Assembly (NCBI GenBank): GCA_039105265.1
Contig: JAPFFF010000044.1
Span: 1,217,599-1,281,598 of the forward strand
Source of the DNA: Tritrichomonas musculus
Taxonomy: Eukaryota > Parabasalia > Tritrichomonadida > Tritrichomonadidae
Direction of reading: 5' to 3'
Length of the DNA stretch: 64,000 nt
In this document: piece after piece, positions 19,611-27,853 of the stretch
Layout of the letters: every line of letters starts with the position of its first letter
Position numbering within the stretch: the first letter of the stretch is position 1
Notes under the pieces: generated by a model
What the model was told of the DNA's origin: nothing
Database searches by the model: none
Seen by the model: the letters and a program-made list of their open reading frames with translations, nothing else
Translations under genes and position numbers: made by a program

Positions 19611-20735
19611 ATGACTGACGAATATCATCAAGATATATCAGAATATTATGGCAAGGAAATTCAACATACAAGTGATTTGAAGTATTCATGTTGTGTGACA
19701 AAAGGCACAAAGCATCGTTGGCACAATGAAATCCTTGCAAAAATATCACCCGAAGTTCTTGATAAATATTATGGGTGTGGATCTCCTATCCCAGATGCAC
19801 TCGATGGAGAAGTTGTTCTTGATCTTGGTTCAGGTACTGGAAGAGATTGTTTCCTTGCATCAGTATTAGCAGGCAAGAAAGGCCATGTTATTGGCGTTGA
19901 CATGACAGATGAACAATTAGAAGTTGCCAATCGTTCAATTGACTATCATAAGAAAACCTTTCCAAATGCATCATCAATAGAATTCAAAAAAGGTTACATT
20001 GAAGATTTGAAATCAATTGGAATCAAAGATAATTCGATCGATGTTGTTATATCTAATTGTGTTGTTAATTTAGCAGAAGACAAACAAAAAGTATTTAATG
20101 AAATATTCCGTGTCCTTAAAGAAGGAGGAGAAGTCCATATTTCAGATATATTTACAAATATTGATGTTGGTCCAAAAGCAAGGGCCAACAAGATGCTTGT
20201 TGGTGAATGTATGGGAAATGCTATAGATCTTGATACATTTGTGAAACTGATGCATAATGCAGGATTTTCTCAAATTTATCCTGTTGAAGCAAGATATGTT
20301 CCTACACCCGGGGTTCCAAATGATGTTATTGACCCTTCAGTTGATTTTTATTCAGTTACTTTTAGTTCCTTCAAGTTAACAAGCGGCAATAATTTGCAAG
20401 ATGAATGGAAAGGGGACTGGGTAAAATACAAAGGAGAAATAGAACATTGTGAGAATGAACTTGAATTCGATTTGTTCCACAAATTTAAGACAAATGAAAA
20501 AACATTTGTTAAACATTTAATGAAAGAAACATTAAATAAATCAAGATATAACAAATATTTGGAATTTGGTATTGATGAACACCATGTTCCAAAGAGACCT
20601 GAAGAAAAGTCATTCATTGAAGTTGTTTTCAATACTAAAAAAGAATCAGAAGATCAACAAAAGTCCCCAAAGGGAGGATGCTGCTCATGCTGTTGCTGTA
20701 GCTGTGGTAACAATGCAACTAATAATAACTCTTAA
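19611..20735 (+). CDS. Arsenite S-adenosylmethionine methyltransferase (AS3MT/ArsM type)
   Basis: 374 aa from the first ATG after the initiator. The SAM-binding Rossmann motif I is VLDLGSGTGRDC (about 69-80), followed by VIGVDMTDEQLEVA. Arsenic-binding cysteines are at about C27 or C28, C56 (YYGCGSP), C150 (SNCVVNL) and C200 (GECMG). Their spacings match the four conserved cysteines of the AS3MT family. The enzyme methylates trivalent arsenic with SAM and thiols in the cytosol. The C-terminus adds a cysteine cluster (CCSCCCCSCG) that could bind metal. The frame is intact. Confidence 0.93.
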   Translation: MTDEYHQDISEYYGKEIQHTSDLKYSCCVTKGTKHRWHNEILAKISPEVLDKYYGCGSPIPDALDGEVVLDLGSGTGRDCFLASVLAGKKGHVIGVDMTDEQLEVANRSIDYHKKTFPNASSIEFKKGYIEDLKSIGIKDNSIDVVISNCVVNLAEDKQKVFNEIFRVLKEGGEVHISDIFTNIDVGPKARANKMLVGECMGNAIDLDTFVKLMHNAGFSQIYPVEARYVPTPGVPNDVIDPSVDFYSVTFSSFKLTSGNNLQDEWKGDWVKYKGEIEHCENELEFDLFHKFKTNEKTFVKHLMKETLNKSRYNKYLEFGIDEHHVPKRPEEKSFIEVVFNTKKESEDQQKSPKGGCCSCCCCSCGNNATNNNS

Positions 20736-20802
20736 TAATAAATTTTAAATTTAATACTAAATTAAAACTTAGTTTAAATGTTTATTTTTTATATATATTA
20801 AA

Positions 20803-21304
20803 TAATCCTGTCCATTTTGGATTTTATCGTAGGATAACCGTAATCCTGGATGGAAAAAAAATCCAGCTTGGATTTTTCATTTTTTCATATAATAAATCAA
20901 AAGTTTTAATAAATGGATTTTTATTGTCAAAAAGTTCTTAATATAAACTATAGAATGGATTTTTTTTGAATACTGTAAACCATTGAATGGATTTTTTTCT
21001 GAGAAAATCCAAAATAAACCATTGAATGGATATATAAAAAATCCATTCTATAGTTTACATTAATATTTTTGGATTTTTTGTAATTTCTGCCATTTCCTTT
21101 ATTTTGCATCAAAGAAAATTAAAAAACCCAATGCATAACTAATTTAATTAACAGCAAATGCACAAAAATATGCAAAAATAAAGAATTTATTGGTTTTTTT
21201 TAATAATTCTATATAGACAAATAGTAATTCAAAATAAAACCGTTATCCAAAATTTAAAAAAAAAAATCCAAAAAACGGTTAAAATATCCAATTTGGACAC
21301 CCTT
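20803..21304. mobile_element. MITE-like terminal-inverted-repeat element, about 502 bp
   Basis: The left end TGTCCATTTTGGATTTTATC pairs with the right end read backwards, TGTCCAAATTGGATATTTTA, and both run on to AACCG. A possible 8-bp duplication ATATTAAA stands at 20795-20802 and 21305-21312, but is so AT-rich that it is weak support. Inside, AAACTATAGAATGGATTTTTT (about 20945) is inverted at about 21036-21056, and TTGAATGGAT recurs. Non-coding. The end resembles hAT-type termini. Confidence 0.65.
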
Positions 21305-21312
21305 ATATTAAA

Positions 21313-22030
21313 AATAATCTAAGGTTGTAGACTTCACTTTTTGTACCAACCTTGTTCTACAAAGAACGATAGAAAAAATACAAGGTTTGTACAATGTATT
21401 TTTTATTGAAAATATTGAATGCATAGAATAATTATATCTCTGAAAAAAGATAATATACTAAATAATTTTTTGTGAATAAATAAAATAGCAATTAAATTAT
21501 TTTATAAAATCATTTTTGTAAAAGTAAAATGCAATTTTTAAAAATCATTTTTTGTAAAGGTGAAATGATTGACCATTTTATAAAAAGCATATAATCACTC
21601 TGTGAGCAAACCAATTCACATTACTCAAGATTTCTAGATTATTTACTATTATAATATTGTTTTATAAACTTTTAATTTCTTTTTAGCATATAAAACCAAT
21701 AATAAAAAGCGATTATATAAAATATAAACTTAAGCGCCTCAAAATTTTAATTTTAGTAGTTATATATTTGCCACGATTTTTGCACTTCGTTCAAAAACCG
21801 CGTCAAATATTTCCCATCCGTGACCCCAGCCCCGCTATGCCAGGTATGATCCCCCACTCCCATTAATGATCTTCCACTGGGCTGCTCTCAGGATTCCTCT
21901 CAACGCTCTGCTAGGAAGGAGGTCCCGTATCGTTAATATCAAAAAGCTATAGAAAAAGTTTTTAATTGTGTGGTTTACTTAAAACCTAGTATGAGAGTAT
22001 TTATTAAACGTCCTCTCAATAAACGTCCTT
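21313..22030. other. Gap between the last host gene and the first Polinton gene; holds the element's left boundary
   Basis: No gene seen. A 14-bp inverted repeat TTGTACCAACCTTG (21341-21354) / CAAGGTTTGTACAA (21381-21394) is present. A GC-rich patch lies at about 21770-21945. A short repeat (ATTAAACGTCC, then ATAAACGTCC) lies just before the first Polinton gene. The Polinton terminal repeat should begin somewhere here but cannot be fixed without its partner beyond the window. Confidence 0.5.
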
Positions 22031-22492
22031 TTATGGCTTCCAATCAGGATCTTTTTTGTCGTCGTCTTTTTCTTCTTCTTTCTTTTCCTCTTCTTCAAAT
22101 TCGTCAGATGTTAAAACCCATTCAATATATGGTTCTTTAGGTACTTCAGGGAATTTATTGGTTTCAAAACGATCGTGATCGACTTCTCTTTGAATGAAAG
22201 ACTTTGTTGCTTCATATTCAGCACGATCGGTGACAACTTTATCCATTTTGAGGACAACTTTATGTACATTGGTATCAAAATCAAGTGAAAAATTGAGGTC
22301 TTTGCATTGATTTTTGAATGATTGGTACATATAATATATGGCGATTCCTCTTTTGATTCGATCTTTTTCGACTTGATTATAGAAATAGCTTGTAACTGAG
22401 ATATTAGGATTTGGCCTTTCTTGCTCTTTTTGCTTTTCTTGCTCTTTTTGCTTTTCTTGCTCTTGTTCGGGTACCTGTTGCTGGGACGACAT
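22031..22492 (-). CDS. Polinton protein of unknown function, 153 aa
   Basis: The start is the ATG at 22492, just after an initiator-like TCATTTTTTCTC. The N-terminus is Q/E/K-rich with KQKEQE repeats. A compact middle has SVTSYFYNQVEKDRIKRG and IYYMYQSFKNQC, and the C-terminus is acidic (EEEEKKEEEKDDDKK). It is the outermost gene on the left and diverges from the 677-aa gene across a shared promoter. No family recognised. Confidence 0.7.
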   Translation of the reverse strand: MSSQQQVPEQEQEKQKEQEKQKEQERPNPNISVTSYFYNQVEKDRIKRGIAIYYMYQSFKNQCKDLNFSLDFDTNVHKVVLKMDKVVTDRAEYEATKSFIQREVDHDRFETNKFPEVPKEPYIEWVLTSDEFEEEEKKEEEKDDDKKDPDWKP

Positions 22493-22624
22493 GAGAAAAA
22501 ATGAGGTGATGAGGTGAGCTCGAAAAATCATATTTTTAGCGAGGGACCTAACGGGTTTTCGGGGTGGAGACCGTTTACCAAAAATCTAATTTTTTCTCGT
22601 CGCCTCATCACATCACTTTTTAGC
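22493..22624. promoter_or_regulatory. Divergent promoter with CCGTT/AACGG boxes and initiators on both sides
   Basis: On the plus side, GACCGTTTACC at 22569 is followed by TCTAATTTTTTCTCG and TCATCACATCACTTTTT before the ATG at 22625. CTAACGGG lies at about 22548. On the minus side TCATTTTTTCTC abuts the other ATG. About 50 bp of the plus-side module recur at 25193-25246. Confidence 0.7.
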
Positions 22625-24658
22625 ATGTCTAACAGCGACAACAGCAACAGCAACAACAACAACAGCAACACTCAGCAAAAGAAACCTGAAGTTGAAGAAA
22701 TAACAAAAATGCAATACCTGCACGAAATTGCAAAAGCCGAAGCAGAAGCTAAAGAAGAAGAAAAAGAAATTGATTTGACTCATATAAAATTTCACCCATA
22801 CAATCATTTACCAGCAAAACTCTACCACAAACAAATACAAGAATTTCAAGAAAAAGGGATAAAAACACCAAAAGAGCAACTCAACTGGCTAAATGCAAAT
22901 AAGTTATGGAATTCTTTAGATCAAGATCAAAAGTGTCTCCTTGCCGCACATTTATTAGGAGACGAATTATTTGCAGAAGGCGATAAACAAGCATTACATT
23001 TGTTCATCGACGACGATAAACCAAATGATGACACAATTACAATTCAGTGCGCTACTTGGTGGGATGATTTGGAAAAAAAATTAGCAGATCTCAAAAAGCC
23101 AAAAATGGCAAAACACATCCAAAAGAAATTCGATTACAGACAAAATAATAGAGATGGCTTGCCATTCGATGTAATAAAGTTTTCATTGTATCAATATTTA
23201 GACCAATATCGTTCAGAGTACACAAACAATAAAGCACTTTTAGGGGAATTAACACCAGAAGATCCAAAAAATATTGATGAAATGAATGAAATCATTGAAG
23301 CAGACCATCCAGAATTATCAAAAGAGCAACAAAACGCAATTTCAGAATTAACAATTGCGTATAGAAAAATTTATCCTTTGTCAACATTCGCTGATGCATA
23401 TGCACATGCACGTGAAAAAATTGTTACAGTTATGGAAGAGCACAAATACCTCGAACATGTCCCACCTTTGATTGAATTGCTCACGGAAGAAGAAAATGTA
23501 AAATATGCACAAAAAATGGAAGAAGAGCGTCAGGAAGAAGAAAATGCAAAAGAGTATCTCATTTCATCAACAGCAGACATATTACAAAGAATAAATCCAG
23601 AAATGTCAAGAAAAGAGGCAATGGCCGATGCAGATAGCAGATTGTTTCACAAAATGTTTGATGACAAAAAGACAGCAAGAGAAATCTTCTCAAAGGAATT
23701 ATTGAGCAGTGAAGAATTGAAAAAATGGGAATCATCAACCAAGGAAATTCAATCAATTATAGAAATCCAAGAAGATTCTGATGATGTTGATAAAGATGTT
23801 GACGATGTTCTCGAAATCTTAAACAAATTGCCTGAAAAAGATGAAAAGGATCAACCAAAATCTGAAAAAGATGAAAAGGATCAACCAAAACCTGAAAAAG
23901 ATGAAAAGGATCTCACCGCACCTGAAAAAGATAACGAAGACGAAAGCGAAAAAAATCTCATCTTTACCACCAGCAGAAAATTTCAAAAACTATATCTCGA
24001 AAAGACCAATCAAGAAATTAATGATGAAGTTCAAAAAAGATTGAATGCCAAAATGAAAGGAAATCGAAAAGCATCAAGAATTTTCCCTGATGAGTTACTC
24101 AATGATGATGAAAAAGAAAGATGGTCAACAATTGAAGACAACTATACTCATCAATTCGATGAAAAAATTTCCAAAGAAGTAACTACAAATGTTCTTTTTG
24201 ATTTACAGACGGAGAACGACTCACTAGTATTGCCACCACCAGGAATGAGCAAAGAAGACTGGGCAAGAATGAATGCCGATCCTAACAAATTAAAAGCAGA
24301 TATTTATAAAAAATTACAAGACCTCCCACCACCACCACCTCCACCTCCACCAGAAAATTGGCAAGAATTACCTCAAACTCACAAATGGGGAAATATACAA
24401 GAATTCACATCCGATCAAAAATCTCAAAAGGAAATTCAGCTAAGAAATGAATTGATCGAATTCTTCAAAAAGCGATACAATGGGGACGAGAATTTGGCAA
24501 ATGAAGTCGTTCACGCAAGAATTGCTGAATTTCAAAAGAAAACACCAAACGTATCCTGGTTCAAATTCCACATTGACAATTTCCTCACCTCAGTTGAACG
24601 TCAAGATCTACACACTGAACCAGTTCCACCTAACGTTCAAGAAGTTGACGAAAAATAA
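22625..24658 (+). CDS. Large acidic Polinton protein with helical repeats and a polyproline run
   Basis: 677 aa, starting at the ATG that follows the initiator. A Ser/Asn-rich N-terminus is followed by Glu/Lys-rich helical segments, some alike (IFSKELLSSEELKKW and IFPDELLNDDEKERW). Three tandem KDEKDQPKPE decapeptides lie at about residues 400-430, and a nine-proline run at about 568-577. The helical units resemble in style those of the giant protein at the right end. No enzymatic motif is seen; a structural or scaffold role is a guess. Confidence 0.75.
   Translation: MSNSDNSNSNNNNSNTQQKKPEVEEITKMQYLHEIAKAEAEAKEEEKEIDLTHIKFHPYNHLPAKLYHKQIQEFQEKGIKTPKEQLNWLNANKLWNSLDQDQKCLLAAHLLGDELFAEGDKQALHLFIDDDKPNDDTITIQCATWWDDLEKKLADLKKPKMAKHIQKKFDYRQNNRDGLPFDVIKFSLYQYLDQYRSEYTNNKALLGELTPEDPKNIDEMNEIIEADHPELSKEQQNAISELTIAYRKIYPLSTFADAYAHAREKIVTVMEEHKYLEHVPPLIELLTEEENVKYAQKMEEERQEEENAKEYLISSTADILQRINPEMSRKEAMADADSRLFHKMFDDKKTAREIFSKELLSSEELKKWESSTKEIQSIIEIQEDSDDVDKDVDDVLEILNKLPEKDEKDQPKSEKDEKDQPKPEKDEKDLTAPEKDNEDESEKNLIFTTSRKFQKLYLEKTNQEINDEVQKRLNAKMKGNRKASRIFPDELLNDDEKERWSTIEDNYTHQFDEKISKEVTTNVLFDLQTENDSLVLPPPGMSKEDWARMNADPNKLKADIYKKLQDLPPPPPPPPPENWQELPQTHKWGNIQEFTSDQKSQKEIQLRNELIEFFKKRYNGDENLANEVVHARIAEFQKKTPNVSWFKFHIDNFLTSVERQDLHTEPVPPNVQEVDEK
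23830..23925 (+). repeat. 30-bp tandem repeat, three copies, inside a CDS
   Basis: Encodes EKDEKDQPKP-like decapeptides. Confidence 0.85.
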
Positions 24659-24751
24659 AAATTCCGATTATTGAGAGGTCGGTATAAAAATTACTCTCAA
24701 CAAGATTTAGGTTTCTAATAAACCTTTAATTTAAAAAATTAACTTTTTTAT

Positions 24752-25165
24752 TTATTTATCTTCTTTTGCTTTTTCTTTTTCTTTTGCTTTTTCTTTTGCT
24801 ATTTCTTTTGCTTTTTCTTTTGATATAGGAACATAATATCCTTGATCGTAACCAATCATCATTCCAGGTGACAAAAATTGTTGAATGAATTCGATATGAG
24901 TATCAAACCATTTAATCAAACAATCTTTTTTCCGTTGTTCTTCACGTGAGAAACCAGGGATGATGATTTTTAAGTTATGTTGCATTAATTGTCTCATAAC
25001 ATGAGCAACAGAAAGCAATTTTTCCATTGAAACATTTTCACCATATCTCTTTTTGAGTACTTTCCAAGCTTCTGTCTTTTTAATATTTTTCATGTCTTTT
25101 GCAGACATAGCTGGAATATCATCTTTAATTTCATTTTGTTCAGGTACACTTGGTTTGTCAGACAT
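24752..25165 (-). CDS. Polinton protein of unknown function, 137 aa
   Basis: A middle region with KNIKKTEAWKVLKKRYGENV and HVMRQLMQHNLKIIIPGF is followed by a tail of KEKAKE repeats. The start lies just behind TTCATTTTTATAA, in a divergent promoter shared with the 92-aa gene. No family recognised. Confidence 0.7.
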   Translation of the reverse strand: MSDKPSVPEQNEIKDDIPAMSAKDMKNIKKTEAWKVLKKRYGENVSMEKLLSVAHVMRQLMQHNLKIIIPGFSREEQRKKDCLIKWFDTHIEFIQQFLSPGMMIGYDQGYYVPISKEKAKEIAKEKAKEKEKAKEDK

Positions 25166-25253
25166 TTATAAAAATGAACTTTTTCACTAGGCGACCGTTA
25201 ACCAAAAAATCTAATTTTTTCTCGTGAGGTCATCACATCATTTTTATACAAGC
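25166..25253. promoter_or_regulatory. Divergent promoter, near copy of the 22.57-kb module
   Basis: GACCGTTAACC at 25193 is followed by TCTAATTTTTTCTCG and CATCACATCATTTTT, almost the same as at 22569-22620. On the minus strand TTAACGG precedes TTCATTTTTATAA and the ATG at 25165. Confidence 0.75.
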
Positions 25254-25532
25254 ATGGAAGCCCGTACGATCCAACACTTACTTGAAGTTGTCGAAGCTCT
25301 TGATAGTGTTCATGAATGGAGAACTATTTCTGATGATCTTGATCAAAGAGAAAAAATGGCATATATGCTCCAAGATGCTGCAACCAATATGAATCACATC
25401 GATGATGTTCGTGTGATAATGAATGATGGAGATAGCTCAAATGAAGAAAAAGCTAACGAACTTGAATGCTTCTTCATTGAAGAATTAAAGGCAGGTTTGA
25501 AAAATCTCAAACGCTGGAACGAAAGGAAATAA
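25254..25532 (+). CDS. Small acidic Polinton protein, 92 aa
   Basis: Begins MEARTIQHLLEVVEALD at the ATG after the initiator. Predicted all-helical with many acidic residues (SDDLDQREK, NDGDSSNEEK). Unknown function. Confidence 0.7.
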   Translation: MEARTIQHLLEVVEALDSVHEWRTISDDLDQREKMAYMLQDAATNMNHIDDVRVIMNDGDSSNEEKANELECFFIEELKAGLKNLKRWNERK

Positions 25533-25920
25533 TTAATTAAATAAACAATTCAATTTACTGCATTTTTTGACACTCTTTTTATTTTTTGCATTTTTTGACA
25601 ATTCATTTTTAAGATTTCTAATTGTGATATTTGAATTCTACGTCCTTGAAAACCTTAAAAATATTAAAATCTTTGAAAAAGGTCCATTATTTTCCAAGAT
25701 ATATGTATTTCAAATTTTAAAAAATTCAATGGATGAAAAATTGAATATGGGGGTAAACAATTTGTCTCAAAAATATCTTGATAATTATTGAACCTTTTAG
25801 GAATATTTTAATAAATATAATCTTTATTATTAAAAATATAAATAATATTATAATATAAAGGGAAAATTTTAAAATGCATAATCTGACACCCCTTTTATTT
25901 TTATTGCATTTTCTGACAAT
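25533..25920. other. Gap in the Polinton bounded by a direct repeat of about 48 bp
   Basis: TGCAT-x4-TGACAC ... GCATTTT(T/C)TGACAATTCA occurs at 25559-25605 and again at 25875-25923, the second copy touching the 3' end of the integrase gene. Both resemble the element's TGACAC + CTTTTATTTTT promoter block without a following ATG. The 270 bp between hold only a weak 74-codon frame, not called as a gene. Confidence 0.55.
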
Positions 25921-27309
25921 TCAAATAGGATCTAATCTATAACGAGGTAATATTTGAGTATTTCCTTTAAGATCTTGTATTAAATATTTACCATTTTGAA
26001 AACCTTTTACAAAAAATCTACCAGGTTGAGTTATTGATCGTCTTTTTTTAAGAGTGTCTTTATTATTATATACAATTACTTCTTGGTTTTCTTTTAAATT
26101 ATAACCTTTTTGAGCAGAAACATTATAATTAGCTTGAGAAATACGTCTACAAATAAAAGTATATAAATCAGAATTATTTTGCATTTGACTAGGGGAAACA
26201 TTCATACCTGCATATTTTGACAAAGTTAAGTGTGGGGCATTATTATATTGAACAACTAATTCTTTTAATATTTCAGGGGAGATTTCTCGTTGAACTTCAA
26301 AAGCCATATCTCTCAAAGTTCTAATAATTCTATCAACTATACCTAATGAAGAATGTAATGGGCTAGTTGTTTGTTTTTCACCTGGTTTTCGTAAAAATGA
26401 TGGATAATGATAATCATCCATTCTATCAACAGGTTCCCATTTAATTCCATTTGAATTTAAAAAATTTATTGTTTCTTCAGAACAAAAACCTTTTTCACCA
26501 TCTCCGGTCAATATTTTAGGTTTCATTCCTTGTTGAAATAAAGTATTTAAAGCTTTTGTTATTGAAATAGATGTTTTTTGTCCAGCAGTCATAATTTTAT
26601 TTATATCACCAAAACATTCTCTACCTAAAGGAATTGCATATAAATATCGACTATTGGCTTCTATACAAATTAAGTACCCAACATTTTTTTCAAACATAAT
26701 ATCAATTAAATAAGTACCAGGTTCACATAATTTATGTAAATAATATTTTTTATTCTTATTAGTTGGAAATTGTTTCTTTTGAACATAATCATCTTCAGAA
26801 ACATAATTTGGCTCAATAACTTTTTCAAATTGTTTTAATAGTACATGTCTTTTATTTTTATTTCTAAATGCAATATCAGGTACATTTGTTTTACCTTTGA
26901 ATTCAACTATCATTCCTGGTTGTTCCATAATTTTTGTAATATATATTTCATACCATTCTTCCATAGTATATTTATCTTTACCTTTTTTCCATCCAGAGGT
27001 CAATTTTTCAAATTCAGGAAAAGTACGAATATTTTCATTATGTAAATTATTAATTACATGGTTCTCAATTTTTTCTTCAAAACTTAATTCATCATCAGGA
27101 ATTTTTTCATCTGTGATTACAGGTAATGATTCAGATAATACTTTTCGAAATTCTGAATAAGCATTATAAATTTGTTCAAATTCATCATCAGTTACAAAAT
27201 CTTTTTGATATCCTTTATAATTTCTAGCTTCATTTGGCATTATTAATTTCTTTTGATAAGCTTTCTTTTCTAAATAATTCATTAATTTTTCACCTTCTGA
27301 CGATAACAT
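25921..27309 (-). CDS. INT: Polinton integrase (retroviral-type rve)
   Basis: 462 aa. The integrase catalytic core is at about 195-345: YLIDIMFEKNVGYLICIEAN (first acidic block), PKILTGDGEKGF (second) and LHSSLGIVDRIIRTLRDM (third). Beta-rich C-terminal residues (about 395-462, ending ILPRYRLDPI) look like the SH3/chromo-like tail common in this family. The enzyme joins element ends to target DNA in the nucleus and makes a short target duplication. Its position near one end of the element is typical. It diverges from a small coiled-coil gene across an AACCGC/GCGGTT promoter. Confidence 0.92.
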   Translation of the reverse strand: MLSSEGEKLMNYLEKKAYQKKLIMPNEARNYKGYQKDFVTDDEFEQIYNAYSEFRKVLSESLPVITDEKIPDDELSFEEKIENHVINNLHNENIRTFPEFEKLTSGWKKGKDKYTMEEWYEIYITKIMEQPGMIVEFKGKTNVPDIAFRNKNKRHVLLKQFEKVIEPNYVSEDDYVQKKQFPTNKNKKYYLHKLCEPGTYLIDIMFEKNVGYLICIEANSRYLYAIPLGRECFGDINKIMTAGQKTSISITKALNTLFQQGMKPKILTGDGEKGFCSEETINFLNSNGIKWEPVDRMDDYHYPSFLRKPGEKQTTSPLHSSLGIVDRIIRTLRDMAFEVQREISPEILKELVVQYNNAPHLTLSKYAGMNVSPSQMQNNSDLYTFICRRISQANYNVSAQKGYNLKENQEVIVYNNKDTLKKRRSITQPGRFFVKGFQNGKYLIQDLKGNTQILPRYRLDPI

Positions 27310-27361
27310 TTAAATTTCAATAAAGAGCGGTTTTGACACTTCACTTTTATTTTTTGTTTTT
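27310..27361. promoter_or_regulatory. Divergent promoter of integrase and small gene
   Basis: GCGGTTTTGACACTTCACTTT at 27327-27347 ends a few bases before the ATG at 27362; TCACTTT is a good initiator. On the minus strand AACCGC lies about 25 bp before the integrase ATG. Confidence 0.75.
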
Positions 27362-27610
27362 ATGTCTAAATTGGAAGATAAACAAGAAAAAATAGAAGAG
27401 GAACAAATCGAAAATCTAATGAAAGTAATGGACGAAAAAGAAAAACAAAGACGCCAACTCTTGATGAAAGCACCAGAGATTGAAAATGAGTACGGAAAGA
27501 TGTGTCATAACATCTCAGCCTTGAATCCTGAAGATAAACAAGAATGGTATCGATTACAAAGTGAACTTCAAGAAATCCGTCATCAACTCTTTAAAATTTC
27601 AAAGTCTTAA
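27362..27610 (+). CDS. Small coiled-coil protein, 82 aa
   Basis: Heptad-rich, highly charged (KLEDKQEKIEEEQIENL). Promoter and start codon context (ATGTCTAAATTG) are shared with the next gene, suggesting the pair arose by duplication. Unknown function. Confidence 0.7.
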   Translation: MSKLEDKQEKIEEEQIENLMKVMDEKEKQRRQLLMKAPEIENEYGKMCHNISALNPEDKQEWYRLQSELQEIRHQLFKISKS

Positions 27611-27618
27611 ATAAAAAA

Positions 27619-27652
27619 GCAGTTTTGACACTTCACTTTTATTTTTGTTTTC
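27619..27652 (+). promoter_or_regulatory. Promoter block of the 65-aa gene
   Basis: GCAGTTTTGACACTTCACTT, then TTATTTTTG and the ATG: almost the same as the promoter at 27327. Confidence 0.75.
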
Positions 27653-27850
27653 ATGTCTAAATTGCAAGAAGCTTACGAGAAATGGGATATCTTAGATGAA
27701 CAAATAAATGACATCGAAAAAAAGGCAGGGATTATTGGTAATCAAAGGGTTTATGATGATAAAGATTTTAGAAAATTAATGGATTTACGAAGAGAAAGAG
27801 ACAAAGTAGAAAAAGAAATTGAACTTTTAAGAAAAGAATTAAATAAATAA
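27653..27850 (+). CDS. Small coiled-coil protein, 65 aa
   Basis: Begins MSKLQEAYEKWDILDEQ; charged heptads throughout. It ends 4 bp before the convergent helicase gene. Unknown function. Confidence 0.65.
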   Translation: MSKLQEAYEKWDILDEQINDIEKKAGIIGNQRVYDDKDFRKLMDLRRERDKVEKEIELLRKELNK

Positions 27851-27853
27851 AAG

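Noticed and set aside
21770-21945. GC-rich island as a structured RNA gene
   Set aside because: No cloverleaf, Pol III box or recognised RNA signature could be read; left as an unexplained patch.
25567-25791. 74-codon plus ORF upstream of the integrase 3' end
   Set aside because: Starts inside the promoter-like repeat, has phenylalanine-rich AT-driven composition and no leader; not called.
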